Below the pieces are notes generated by a model. The model made no database searches. It was not told where the DNA came from and saw only the letters and a list, made by a program, of their open reading frames with translations. Positions 12,116 through 22,922 of a stretch of DNA of 64,000 nt are shown in pieces. The DNA is taken from NCBI RefSeq assembly GCF_050003625.1, contig NC_134397.1, forward strand, positions 71,336,669-71,400,668. Reading direction: 5' to 3'. Origin of the DNA: Haematobia irritans (lineage: Eukaryota; Arthropoda; Insecta; Diptera; Muscidae). The first letter of the stretch is position 1. Each line of letters begins with the position of its first letter. A program made the position numbers and the translations under genes.

Positions 12116-12811
12116 CAAAAAAAGTCATTATATATTTGATTTTATTTTGTTTTATAAACTGTCAATATTTTTTATAAAATTTCAATTAGTGGAAAATTCC
12201 ATTGGCTAGGATCCAGTCATTGTATCTTTTGATCAACATTCCAAAGTGACTATATTTTTTTATTGAACTTAGAGTCTCGTTATTGATCATTTCTTCGATG
12301 TTTAGAAAGGCACTGTTGTGTATTTACCGACTGATAATGAGGTTTTAACTAGACCACGGTGGTACTGGCTTTGGCGAACAGTCTTTAATAAATATTTGTT
12401 TTAGCAAATATATCTATTAGTCCTTCAGAGACCTAAATAGGAATGAGGCTTATTGGATGGATATCCTTTTTCATCCCAGTGAGATGATTTTTCCGCTTCT
12501 GAGATGAAAGTAATTTGTCTCTCCCTTATTTTCATATCATGTACCGGTACTTAAACGGTTGAAAGCTACCTAAAGATTCCTTGAGTCAGTTTTCAGCTCT
12601 AATTTCCCTGGTGGATCAATAATATGGCCTAATAATATGGTGTGTCTAAAAGGACCTTCAATATCTCCTTTATATTAAGACCTTGTCCCCAGGCCCAACG
12701 ATATTTGAATATGTTGATAAAAAGTGCAATGATTAAATGTCCCTAGCTTTGCTTGCTTTGAAATTTCGGATGAGCTGCTATGGTGCGAAGTTTTTCTCTG
12801 TTTTTTCCCCA
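12116..12811. other. No recognisable gene
   Basis: Unique-looking A/T-rich DNA. Open frames are short and have stops throughout. Confidence 0.45.
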
Positions 12812-13784
12812 CACGGATGAAAAAGACTGTTTTTCATATGTTTGGCTATAAACATTATATGTTTGGAACACAAATTTTTAAACACAATATTTTTGAGTGC
12901 AAGCATATAATGTTCATAAACTAGCATAACATGTTTGGGACATATATGTTAATATGTTAGAACATATTATGTTTGGGACATAAAATGTTTGTAAATATAA
13001 TATGCTTGGATGCAAACATATATTAATTTAGAAATAGCCTATAAACATATATGTGTTTAGTAGCTTGGAGCGCTATTTAACAGGGAGCGATATTGAATTA
13101 AGTTGCTGGTTGTTGCTTGTTATTACAAAATTAACATTTTATTTTTCCTTGGGCAATTGATCAGCTACTTCTTTGATCCTTACAAACTGTGTGGTCCGCT
13201 GTTCGAATCCCCGTCCGGCAAAAGGTAAAATTAAAATAAAAAAATCATACAATTGAATAATTTCTTCTACAATGTTTGTATTACAGAAAAGGTGCTAAGA
13301 ACTAAAAAATCTCGTGGAAGTGAGAAAGATGTGGGGGAATATACAATTGGGCAGAAACAAAATTTTGAGCATTCAGGTCGAAAACCTATGTTGTTAGCAC
13401 CTATATTACCTGTTTATTTTCATAATTCATTATGATTGTAAATATATAAATAAATAAATAAAATTTTGAGCACAATATTGTTTGGGAGATTTTTTTAAGC
13501 ATATAATATTTTTGGGTGCAAAATGCTTCCAAACATATTATATGTTCACATAATAACATATTGTTTTTTGGAAGACAACATTATTGAATTTGGATGCAAA
13601 AATACAAAATGTTTGGAACTTAGACTACCCAAACATATATTGTTTAGACCAATATGCTTTCAAACATATTATATATTGGAAGAGATCAAACATATAAATG
13701 TTTGGGCAATACCCAAAAATGTATATGTTTGAAGCAAAATATGTTTGGGAGTATATGTTACAGAAGCGATTTTTTGTGAGCGTG
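12812..13784 (+). mobile_element. MITE-Y copy 1 (tRNA-like module and mini-intron)
   Basis: Ends are CACGGATG on the left and GAGCGTG on the right (reads CACGCTC inverted). Copies at 19038-20016 and 42837-43811 are nearly identical and have TA on both sides, as Tc1/mariner-type elements do; this copy has CA. Subterminal DNA is packed with catatgtttgg-type motifs in both orientations. The centre holds a tRNA 3'-half-like stretch (gtggtccgctgttcgaatccccgtccgg split over 13190-13218), an intron-like segment and a short open frame. No transposase; mobilisation would depend on another element. Confidence 0.8.
13225..13286 (+). other. Intron-like 62-nt segment in MITE-Y
   Basis: Starts gtaaaatt after caaaag and ends ttgtattacag, the form and length of a typical short fly intron. 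The same boundaries are kept at 43250-43311 (62 nt), 19539-19603 on the minus strand (65 nt) and, in a diverged element, 49160-49220 (61 nt). Joining the flanks opens about 70 codons in copy 1, but copy 3 has one more A after the acceptor, so a shared reading frame is not kept. Splicing is not shown by sequence alone. Confidence 0.45.
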
Positions 13785-14430
13785 CACATGTGGATTTACA
13801 TTTTGTAGTCTCAACTATCCCATTTCGGCCGATTCTAATTTTCCATTTATATTACAGACATTTTTTCCAGACATTACAACATTACAACATTTCAACATTC
13901 ATATAAATATCAGAATACATTTTTTGCATTGGTATGCAGTCGTACGGATTACAATGAGAAAGCAAAAAAGCAACTGAAAAGTTGATCCTTTGTTTTTCTT
14001 CTTTAAAGTGCTGTCACGTAGTTTAGTGTCATATTGACGTTTTTTTTGTGCCTATTCTATCGCATGTCAAAGGGGGACATATGAGACATGAAAAAACTAT
14101 TCCCGATGCCCCTATATATTGGGAGTTGTGACTTAGTTAGAGACATGAAAGTGTTTGGTTTATTGCTTTACATGCAAAAATATTTTCAATGAACTTCTTT
14201 TCTGAGATTATGATTTTTGATATCTTGAGCTAGAAAACGTGGCGGTATTTGTTACTATGGAATATGGATTAGTATAGACAATTTACTGGTGAATATTAAT
14301 TTATACAAATACCAAGAAATTCTATATAGGCAATCATTCCATGCATTTTTAGGGACATCGCCACAAGAACGAAGCTTTGGTTTCGATATAAATATACAAA
14401 GAAAAAAAGTAAACTATGTTATAGGAAAAA
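13785..14430. other. No recognisable gene
   Basis: A/T-rich sequence between two elements; no ORF or repeat I can name. Confidence 0.45.
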
Positions 14431-14545
14431 CAAGTAAGGGAAGTCTAAAGTCGGGCGGGACCGACTATATTATACCCTGCACCACTTTTTAGATCTAAAT
14501 TTTCGATACCATATCACATCCGTCAAATGTGTTGGGTGCTATATA

Positions 14546-15792
14546 AAGGGTGATTTGTTAAGAGCTTGATAACTTTTAAAAAAAAAAAAAACGCATAAAA
14601 TTTGCAAAATCTCATCGGTTCTTTATTTGAAACGTTAGATTGGTCCATGACATTTACTTTTTGAAGATAATTTCATTTAAATGTTGACCGCGGCTGCGTC
14701 TTAGGTGGTCCATTCGGAAAGTCCAATTTTGGGCAACTTTTTCGAGCATTTCGGCCGGAATAGCCCGAATTTCTTCGGAAATGTTGTCTTCCAAAGCTGG
14801 AATAGTTGCTGGCTTATTTCTGTAGACTTTAGACTTGACGTAGCCCCACAAAAAATAGTCTAAAGGCGTCAAATCGCATGATCTTGGTGGCCAACTTACC
14901 GGTCCATTTCTTGAGATGAATTGTTCTCCGAAGTTTTCCCTCAAAATGGCCATAGAATCGCGAGCTGTGTGGCATGTAGCGCCATATTGTTGAAACCACA
15001 TGTCAACCAAGTTCAGTTCTTCCATTTTTGGCAACAAAAAGTTTGTTAGCATCGAACGATAGCGATCGCCATTCACCGTAACGTTGCGTCCAACAGCATC
15101 TTTGAAAAAATACGGTCCAATGATTCCACCAGCGTACAAACCACACCAAACAGTGCATTTTTCGGGATGCATGGGCAGTTCTTGAACGGCTTCTGGTTGC
15201 TCTTCACTCCAAATGCGGCAATTTTGCTTATTTACGTAGCCATTCAACCAGAAATGAGCCTCATCGCTGAACAAAATTTGTCGATAAAAAAGCGGATTTT
15301 CTGCCAACTTTTCTAGCTGTATTTTATACGGTTTTACACCAAGATCTTTGCGTAAAATCTTCCATGTGGTCGAATAACACAAACCCAATTGCTGCGAACG
15401 GCGACGAATCGACATTTCACGGTCTTCAGCAACACTCTCAGAAACAGACGCAATATTCTCTTCTGTACGCACTGTACGCATTCGTGTGGTTGGTTTAATG
15501 TCCAATAAAGTAAAATGAGTGCGAAACTTGGTCACAATCGCATTAATTGTTTGCTCACTTGGTCGATTATGTAGACCATAAATCGGACGTAAAGCGCGAA
15601 ACACATTTCGAACCGAACACTGATTTTGGTAATAAAATTCAATGATTTGCAAGCGTTGCTCGTTAGTAAGTCTATTCATGATGAAATGTCAAAGCATACT
15701 GAGCATCTTTCTCTTTGACACCATGTCTGAAATCCCACGTGATCTGTCAAATACTAATGCATGAAAATCCTAACCTCAAAAGAATCACCCTT
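14546..15792 (-). mobile_element. Tc1/mariner DD41D-type transposon, 1247 bp
   Basis: Inverted ends AAGGGTGATT flank the element, with TA at 14544-14545 and 15793-15794, the target duplication of the Tc1/mariner superfamily. It sits inside the HINE-A element, so it is younger than that copy. It encodes one long transposase ORF on the minus strand. Ends look complete, so it might still be moved by an active relative. Confidence 0.88.
14654..15679 (-). pseudogene. DD41D-type transposase, open but catalytically dead
   Basis: An open 341-codon frame with an N-terminal helix-turn-helix-like region (residues ~1-115; LTNEQRLQIIEFYYQNQ start) and a DDE-type catalytic domain. The first catalytic Asp is D139 in ILFSDEAHF. 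The second position, normally Asp in QQDGAT, is Tyr (QQYGAT, Y232). The third Asp is D274 in CDLTPLDYF, with 41 residues between positions two and three. The related relic at 51684-52585 keeps Asp at the second site. The stretch between KIQL (~122) and D139 is about 20-25 residues shorter than I expect for this family, suggesting an in-frame deletion. Family role: cut-and-paste transposition in the nucleus. The lost Asp should abolish catalysis, though ends-binding might persist. Confidence 0.85.
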
Positions 15793-16099
15793 TATAAAGG
15801 TTTGTCCCAAATACATACATTTAAATATCACTCGATTTTGACAGAATTTGATAGACTTTTACAAAATCTATAGACTCAAAATTTAAGTTGGCTAATGTAC
15901 TAGGGTGGAACACAATATTAGTAAAAAAATATGTGAAACATTTAAATCTGAAGCAATTTTAAGGAAACTTCGCAAAAGTTTATTTATGATTTATCGCTCG
16001 ATATATATGTATTAGAAGTTTATAAAAATTAGAGTCATTTTTACAACTTTTGGACTAAGCAGTGGCGATTTTACAAGGAAAATGTTGGTATTTTGACCA

Positions 16100-16960
16100 T
16101 TTTTGTCGAAATCAGAAAAACATATATATGGGAGCTATATCTAAATCTGAACCGATTTCAATCAAATTTGGCACGCATAGCAGCAATGCTAATTCTACTC
16201 TCTGTGCAAAATTTTAACTCAATCGGAGTTAAAAATTGGCCTCTGTGGTCATATGAGTGTAAATCGGCCGAAAGCTATGTATGGGAGATATATCTTAATC
16301 TGAACCGATTTCAACCAAATTTGGTACGAATAGTTACAATGCTAATTCTACTCCCTGTGCAAAATTTCAACTAAATCGGAGCAAAAAATTGGCCTCTGTG
16401 GTCATATGAGTGTAAATCGGGCGAAAGCTATATATATATGGGAGATATATCCAAATCTGAACCGATTTCAACCAAATTTGGCACGCATACTTACAATGCT
16501 AATTCTACTCCATATGCAAAATTTCAACTAAATCGGAGCAAAAAATTGGCCTCTGTGGGCAAATGAGTGTAAATCGGGCGAAAGCTATATATATGGGAGA
16601 TATATCCAAATCTGAACCGATTTCAACCAAATTTGGCACGCATACTTACAATGCTAATTCTACTCCATATGCAAAATTTCAACTAAATCGGAGCAAAAAA
16701 TTGGCCTCTGTGGGCAAATGAGTGTAAATCGGGCGAAAGCTATATATGGGAGCTATATCTAAATCTGAACCAATTTGGCTGATATTCTGCAAGTTTTTCG
16801 AGACCCATAAAATATTCGGATGTACGGAATTTGAGGAAGATCGGTTGATATACACGCCAATTATGACCAGATCGGTGAAAAATATATATGGCAGCTATAT
16901 CTAAATCTGAACCGATTTTTTCCAAAATCAATAGGGATTGTCTTTGCGCCGAAGCAGGAC
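16100..16960 (-). repeat. Tandem ~155-bp units inside HINE-A
   Basis: Units recur with a spacing of 155 bp between 16440 and 16595. Each has ctgaaccgatttcaaccaaa, a tactcc/gcaaaatttcaac segment and cgggcgaaagctatatatggg. The third and fourth units are almost identical (local homogenisation). Confidence 0.88.
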
Positions 16961-17025
16961 CCTATACCAAATTTTAGGACAATCGGACTAAAACTGCGAG
17001 CTGTACTTTGCACACAAAAATACAT

Positions 17026-17043
17026 CAACAGACAGACGGACAG

Positions 17044-17101
<58 letters not shown>

Positions 17102-17115
17102 GGACAGACATACAG
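17026..17115 (+). repeat. (GACA)n microsatellite within HINE-A
   Basis: Some twenty GACA/GACG units. Other copies of the element have only two to four (gtccgtctgtccgtctgtcc near 33970, ccgtccgtccgtctgttg near 58370), so this looks like a copy-specific expansion. Confidence 0.9.
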
Positions 17116-17261
17116 ACGGACATCGCTAAATCGACTCAGAATTTAATTCTAAGCCGATCCGTATACTAAAAGGTTGGTCTATGATTACTCCTTCTTGGAG
17201 TTACATACAAATGCACAAACTTATTATACCCTGTACCACAGTAGTGGTGAAGGGTATAATG

Positions 17262-17720
17262 AACTACCTTGTGCGAAAATTGAAATAAATTGTAAACCAA
17301 ATTTTGGGTTTCATAAAATTAACAAAAATTTTCTGACTTTTTAGGATTTTTCACTACCATTTACGAAACGCATCCAAATGAACTAAAAATAATGAAAAAA
17401 TCTTAGGCGTCAGGTCATTTCTATTTTAACCATAATGTAATTCTTCCATACTAATTTAGGAGAAGTGTACGAAAAACTTCTTATGTTTTAGTTAGAATTG
17501 AAGAACACTTATTTGTATGTCATTGACATTTTACTGGCATTTAGTTTATTAAATTTTTGATATATACTTGGAATAAAGAAAACATCGTTGGGCTGGGGAA
17601 AATTTCTTACAGAATTTTAAAAATAAACCAAATTTTAAAAATAAATATTTTTTTGCAATAAATATAAGTTAAATTTAGCATCAGTTTTACAACTGTCTTT
17701 TTTTCTGTGTATAATAAAGT
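17262..17720 (+). mobile_element. MITE-like family E copy
   Basis: Shares blocks with 55069-55870 (attgaaataaattgta, tgtcattgacattttactgg, tatacttggaataaagaaaa, gcaataaatataagtta) and ends tttttttctgtgtat, matching an acac(a)gaaaaaaa start at other copies. No ORF. Confidence 0.5.
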
Positions 17721-17735
17721 CAACAAGCTCACACA

Positions 17736-18690
17736 GGATGGTTGATATGTATTGCAACCAACTTCAGGTTGATATAATTTCTAAAGTGCTCGCCTGCCAC
17801 GTGTTCGGTTTATTTCATTTGACATTTCATTTTATTTTTACAAGCTTACAAAAGCATTTTGATCTATTGCATTGAGAAATAAAGTTATTCCTAAAGGAAT
17901 TAAAGAGTGTTAGTGCTTTATGTTTGGCTCGAACCCCCCCTTCCTGGCTATCGTTGGAGCCTTCCAGCATTTAAGTGTGAATAAATCTTTTATTTCTCGC
18001 ACCATTGCTCATTACCGTGATACTGGCAGTGTTGCATCGCGACCAAAAAGAAGACAAAAAAAACGGTAAAACCAAAAATGATCCGAAAAGTGAAAGCCAC
18101 AGATGATTAAAATCCATGCCGCAGTGATAGAAAACTTGTACGTGAACTATCCATATCGAGATAAATGAACTTGGACTAAAGCCAATGAAGTTCCATAAAG
18201 GCTCTTTTTAGTTAGACTGAAAAGAGCCACAGAGTTGATTCGCGTGCACAAATGTGACGAGTTACCAAATTTGGTTTTGTCCGATGACAAGCCATTCCAA
18301 ATTGAGAAGTTTGTTAACAAACACAACGACCGGGTTTATTATTCAAAGAGCTCAGCTGAAAATGTACACTTTCGATTGACCAATAGAACTCAAACGGCGC
18401 CGGTGGTCGCTCCCCTCTTGTATTCATCAACCGTGAAGTCCAAATAAATGCCGAATATTATCGGGATAATATCCTAGAGATAGAATTGAAGCCCTAGGCA
18501 GATAACGATTTTTGCAACAGACCGTGAAGATTCCAATAGGACTCAGTACCATCACACTCAGCACGCGTCAACCAAAAGTGTCTCAATGAGGAGGGGTCTC
18601 GCTTTATTTCTACTGCACAATGGCAACCAAAATCTCCGGATGTCAATCTGTTGGTCTTTTGGGCCTGTGGCAGTTAGGAGAGTAAGGTTG
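17736..18690 (+). pseudogene. Decayed mariner-like transposase relic (copy 1)
   Basis: Begins near cacaggatggttgatatg, which matches the opposite end of the related copy at 50188. Recognisable peptide pieces occur in order but in shifting frames: SVNKSFISRTIAHYRDTGSV (~17975), a region with LGLKPMKFHK (~18170), ELIRVHKCDELPNLVLSDDK and FVNKHNDRVYYSKSSAE (18235-18400), NRTQTAPVV, then DSVPSHSARVNQKCL and FISTAQWQPKSPDVN (18545-18645). These correspond to the helix-turn-helix, the first-Asp region, the D-[SA]-P-H second-Asp region and the P-x-SPD third region of Tc1/mariner transposases. There are many stops and frameshifts. No function is expected; it serves as a comparison for copies at 45395 and 50188. 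Confidence 0.75.
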
Positions 18691-18806
18691 GGAGCCAACG
18701 CGGTGCAATGGTTAGTACGCGCGCTTAGCATACAAAAGGTTATGGGTTCAATTCCGGTTTCGACCAAACACTAAAAACTTTTTCAGCGCTGGATTATACA
18801 ATCTTA

Positions 18807-20246
18807 CACTAATAGAAAAAATTACGTTCCATTGTCGTGAACGGACGGTGACAAAATGAAACGGAAACGTTCACAAAAAATTAAAACGGAATCTTCACAA
18901 TTTCGTCCACGGGCGTTCACGATTTCGTGAATGGCATTCGTTTTTCTTTGGCCATGAAAAGTCTTAAAATAATCGTTAGACGTTATTATGGCAACTCCCA
19001 CGGTGGTGCAATGTGCTAAGGCGACTGTTAACGCGTACACGCTCACAAAAAATCGCTTCTGTAACATATACTCCCAAACATATTTTGCTTCAAGCATATA
19101 CATTTTTGGGTATTGCCCAAACATTTATATGTTTGATCTCTTCCAATATATAATATGTTTGAAAGCATATTAGTCTAAACAATATATGTTTGGGTAGTCT
19201 AAGTTTCAAACATTTTGTATTTTTGCATCCAAATTCAATAATGTTGTCTTCCAAAAAACAATATGTTATTATGTGAACATATTATATGTTTGGAAGCATT
19301 TTGCACCCAAAAATATTATATGCTTAAAAAAAATTCTCCCAAACAATATTGTGCTCAAAATTTTATTTATTTATTTATATATTTACAATCATAATGAATT
19401 ATGAAAATAAACAGGTAATATAGGTGCTAACAACATAGGTTTTCGACCTGAATGCTCAAAATTTTGTTTCTGCCCAATTGTATATTCCCCAACATCTTTC
19501 TCACTGCCACGAGATTTTTTAGTTCTTAGCACCTTTTTCTGTAATATAAACATTGTAGAATAAATTATTCAATTGTATGATTTTTTTTTTATTTTAATTT
19601 TACCTTTTGCCGGACGGGGATTCGAACAGCGGACCACACAGTTTGTAAGGATCAAAGAAGTAGCTGATCAATTGCCCAAGGAAAAATAAAATGTTAATTT
19701 TGTAATAACAAGCAACAACCACCAACTTAATTCAATATCGCTCCCTGTTAAATAGCGCTCCAAGCTACTAAACACATATATGTTTATAGGCTATTTCTAA
19801 ATTAATATATGTTTGCATCCAAACATTTTATATTTACAAACATTTTATGTCCCAAACATAATATGTTCTAACATATTAACATATATGTCCCAAACATGTT
19901 ATGCTAGTTTATGAACATTATATGCTTGCACTCAAAAATATTGTGTTTAAAAATTTGTGTTCCAAACATATAATGTTTATAGCCAAACATATGAAAAACA
20001 GCCTTTTTCATCCGTGTATGGTGCAGAAAACACGGGTTCGAGTCACGCTAGCGGAAATCTTTTTTTTTATTTTGTTTATAAAGCCGTAACCATAACGTAT
20101 TCAGATCATGAACGCTGGTTGTTGTTTTGACAACACATGGTGTCATTTTATCGTTGTCAGATTGACACCGCCTGTTTACAGTTTGACACCACATGTGTGT
20201 TGATTCACTTTCATGAACGAATCGTGATATATTTTTTCTATGAGTG
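18807..20246 (+). mobile_element. MITE-X inserted in the SINE
   Basis: Ends are CACTAATAGAAAAAA on the left and, inverted, CACTCATAGAAAAAA on the right, with TA on both sides (18805-18806, 20247-20248). It contains a tRNA-like stretch (tggtgcaatgtgctaaggc ... gggttcgagtcacgct) which is interrupted by MITE-Y copy 2. Near the right are repeated cgaac/gtgaacg and tgacacca motifs. No ORF. Confidence 0.8.
19038..20016 (-). mobile_element. MITE-Y copy 2, nested in MITE-X
   Basis: Reverse-orientation copy of 12812-13784, 979 bp, flanked by TA at 19036-19037 and 20017-20018. Almost identical to the other two copies by eye, which implies recent movement. The intron-like segment lies at 19539-19603. 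Confidence 0.88.
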
Positions 20247-20430
20247 TAGTAATGTTAGTCATATTTCGGAGTATTTCAAAGCTTCCTTTGGAACTCGGCT
20301 ATAAAAAAGAAGGTCTCTTGCTATTGAGTCCGACCTGGAATCTCTGGGCTGTACCAATGTGGTATCACAAAGGCCTGGATTGTCTAAGTCAGACTGAAAT
20401 ATCGGGCAACCACTATAACTAATATAACCT

Positions 20431-21410
20431 GTGCCCCGTTTTGAGCCACGTTTTTTATCAACGGTAAAGGTAAAAGAGCATTGCGTTTTAAATGCATCCT
20501 TAATACAATTATCCGCTCTTTTGGTTCGAAATCAATACCAAAATCCTTGGGTTAAAAAAACTTTTTAAAAGGGCTATACTCCCAGATACACCCATATCCT
20601 ATATCAGACTTTAGTATGGGTCCATAATTCATTAGAGACAAGTGATTGTGAACGACCATTTTTAGTAGAATTTTTTACTTAATACCTTATGGTGGTTACA
20701 TCGAACCGAAACTTCCGTTTTTATATAAAGTAAAAACTCTCAAACTGGGACACTGTGAAAACCGGACACCTCCCAAAAGTGGACAGATGTCTGGGGACGT
20801 TTACTATATTAACACATTAAAATAAGCCTCTCATAACTTATCAAAGGTTTCACTGTACTTGTTTGCAATTATCTTGATTGAGATCCTATTTGCCCACACG
20901 GTTCATTTGAATCTTCCGCCATCTTTGAAATATGTCAATGGTAATCCTTTATAATTATGATGACAACAATGATGACCGTATCCTTTTAGCTGTCAAATTA
21001 GAGACTGAAAATTTATATTTTAATGATTCTAACGGACAACAACAACAAAAACAAAAAACACATTTTTTGGCATCATCTTCAAAAGATTTCGTAATGGAAT
21101 GGAGATGTAAGTACTCTTTTTGAATACAGATGTGGTGAAATTGTTCCACATTCCTCTGCTATGCTATGGGTGAAATGTCATGATAGAAAGGACGAGGAAG
21201 AGGTAGATTTTGTTGGGATTAATGGTTTGGTTATTTACCATTGTAGGGTATGGAGTGATGAAGGGCGAATGACTTGGTAATTAACACTACCAAAATAAAA
21301 AAAGTAATTATCCATTATGCATAGTCTGTGGACAAATACATTTACTAGATGGTTATATGACAATATGTATATGTATGTGTTGGTTTATATGTTTGAATAT
21401 ATGTTTGGAA
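20431..21410. other. No recognisable gene
   Basis: A/T-rich, with weak resemblance near 20470-20580 to blocks at 37480-37560 and 57900-58020 (an old dispersed repeat). A short (CAA)n tract is near 21035-21050. No ORF with a domain. Confidence 0.4.
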
Positions 21411-22235
21411 CTGGCGGTAAAATGGAACCTATATCTTTGTAAAAACCTTTCCTGGAAGTAGAGGTGTGCACGTGACACGAAATTGTCGTGGCTCACGCGT
21501 GAGTCGTGAGTCACGCTGACGGCAACGGCGTAAGTGTGCGTAAGCGTGATTAACCAACCAAATGTCGTGCGTGAGCGTGAATCACGAAAGTAATATCATC
21601 GTGAGTGTGCGTGAGTAACGAATTTCGGAAAAACACGTTTACGAAAATAATGCCGCTTACGAGTTGAATTCATTTATAATTTTAGTGACATCCTAGGTGG
21701 TATTTAAAAGTTTTATAACGCACTCGATTTTATCCATACTCATGTTTTCAGTCAGGTTCTATAGGTAAATCACTCATAAAATTATCCGTGAGTCACGAGG
21801 TTTTTTGTGAGTCACGACATTTTTCTAAGTCACGACATTAAAAGGATTTTCGTGCGTGACTGTGCATGAGCGTGAGCAAAATATTACTCACGTGCACACC
21901 TCTACCTGGGAGGCGTTTCTATTATACATATATAATTCATAGACAATTTCCATATTTATTTCCATTTCAAACGAGCTTTATTTGAATTATGTTGAAGGGA
22001 GGTAATAAGTCCATATCCGCTCAATATAATTAATGGAGAATTCGATGAATGCCTAAATGCCTTGTGTCTTCCAAACACTTTCTTAAATTCTTCATTATTG
22101 GTATACAGCAAAAAAAAAATTCTGATTCAATCACCAAATTAATTGATCCCATAAATTTTTCAATTGAAATTGCTTCAATTACCAAAATGATGGTATCAAT
22201 TACTGATTAGGGACAAAACCATAATTGATTACAAC
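21411..22235 (+). repeat. Old duplicated repeat, copy A
   Basis: Matches 33515-33830 in order: gg(a/c)ggtaaaatgg, tgtaaaa(g/a)ccttt, gaggcgtttctattata, tcaatttccatatttctttc-like, gcgagcttt, ggaggtaat, ctcaatataattaatg, ccttgtgtc, aaattaattgatccca. Copy A carries a hAT-like MITE that copy B lacks. No ORF. Confidence 0.7.
21459..21904. mobile_element. hAT-like MITE with CGTGAGTCACG arrays
   Basis: Ends TAGAGGTGTGCACGTGA and its inverse, flanked by the 8-bp duplication cctggaag / cctgggag (21451-21458 and 21905-21912). Copy B of the surrounding repeat at ~33570 shows the empty site. The interior repeats cgtgagtc, gtgtgcgtga, cacg and gagcgtga on both strands, so it contains many short palindromes including TGAGTCA and CACGTG. 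TIR start (TAGAG) and 8-bp TSD fit the hAT superfamily. No transposase. Confidence 0.85.
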
Positions 22236-22590
22236 ACAAGTGTGGAAAGTCTAGAGTCGGGCGGGGCCGACTATATTATACCCTGAACCACACTTTCGAT
22301 AGTATTTCAAATGTGTTATTAGTTACACTATCTCAAACAATTGTTCGTACACCAAACTGTTAAAGCTATATTTCATTGTATCTCAGAAACTATATGGCCG
22401 ATTCGTTTCAAGTAAATTGTATTTAAAAGATCAAGCTTGAATAATTTGTCGAATAAAAGAAGATCGAATAAAATCAAAATTAAAATTTTAACAAATTGGT
22501 GTGTGGACAATTTTTTGACATAGTGTATATATAAAGGTTCATGGTTTGAACTCATCTTGACATACTTCTACAAAGTTTTTTTTTTTTTTT
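22236..22590 (-). mobile_element. HINE-A fragment (3' end)
   Basis: The left edge reads acacaagtgtgg, then the hairpin agtcgggcggggccgact and tattataccctgaaccac, the inverted 3' tail of HINE-A. The remainder is not clearly HINE-A and the 5' terminus is missing. Confidence 0.65.
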
Positions 22591-22599
22591 TTATACCCA

Positions 22600-22917
22600 G
22601 ACCAATGTGATTGAAATCGGGGCTTTGTGGTAGCCTTTTGATCATTTGAGAACTGTGCTCCGGAAACCATTTTCTTACTATTTTGTAAGTATGCTTGGTG
22701 GGTTTGCCGTCTTTTTGAAAAAGAACTTGATCCTCAAGGTAGTCGCAAACCTCCACAAACTCAGGCAAATTTGATTGCACAATATCATGGTAGTCTCATT
22801 TTTTCATGATTCCTTATCACTAACCAACGGCCAAATGTGTCACTATTCCCGTAAATACCATGAAGCTTCCAACTTTATGTTTAACGGTTTGTGTGATGTG
22901 GTGTTTTTGGAGACTTT
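22600..22917 (-). pseudogene. Tc1-like transposase fragment
   Basis: On the minus strand the pieces TVKHKVGSFMVF (~22890), DYLEDQVLFQKDGKPTKHT and KIVRKWFPEHSSQMIKRLPQ then SPDFN are the core of a Tc1-type transposase. An Asp (the second catalytic site) is present in QKDGKPTKHT. The third site, usually Glu in NPIE, is disrupted (FNHIG). The N-terminal half is absent; the BEL/Pao element begins six bases beyond. Stops and a frameshift make it a relic. Confidence 0.7.
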
Positions 22918-22922
22918 GTTAT

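Larger units (their letters stand above)
14432..17260 (-). mobile_element. HINE-A element, interrupted by a DD41D transposon
   Basis: Lies on the minus strand. Its 3' end is at the left: acaagtaagg, then the hairpin agtcgggcgggaccgact and tattataccctgcaccac. Its 5' end is at the right: ttattataccctgtaccaca ... gggtataatg. The subterminal tataccctg/cagggtata segments are inverted relative to each other. The interior has four to five tandem ~155-bp units (gaaccgatttcaaccaaattt, gcaaaatttcaactaaatcgg, aatcgggcgaaagctatata). The same element is at 33829-35350 in plus orientation. No coding capacity; structure resembles Helentron-type non-autonomous elements (inference). Confidence 0.78.
18690..20430 (+). 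mobile_element. tRNA-derived SINE split by a nested MITE
   Basis: The head (ggtgcaatggttagta ... gggttcaattccggtttcgacca, then ttttcagcgctggatta) is at 18690-18806. The body resumes at 20249 (gtaatgttagtcatatttc, tttcaaagcttcct, ggaactcggctataaa) and ends at 20430 with ataacctgtg. The two parts join at the position predicted by the unbroken SINE at 11823-12115 (ggtggattatcccacctcag, then taatgctgg). Confidence 0.85.

Noticed and set aside
13253..13435. A 60-codon gene (GSEKDVGEYTIGQKQNFEHSG) in MITE-Y
   Set aside because: Its start lies in the intron-like segment, a one-base length difference shifts the frame in other copies, and the diverged MITE-Z copy runs into a stop early. It may be a remnant of a captured exon but is not supported as a gene.
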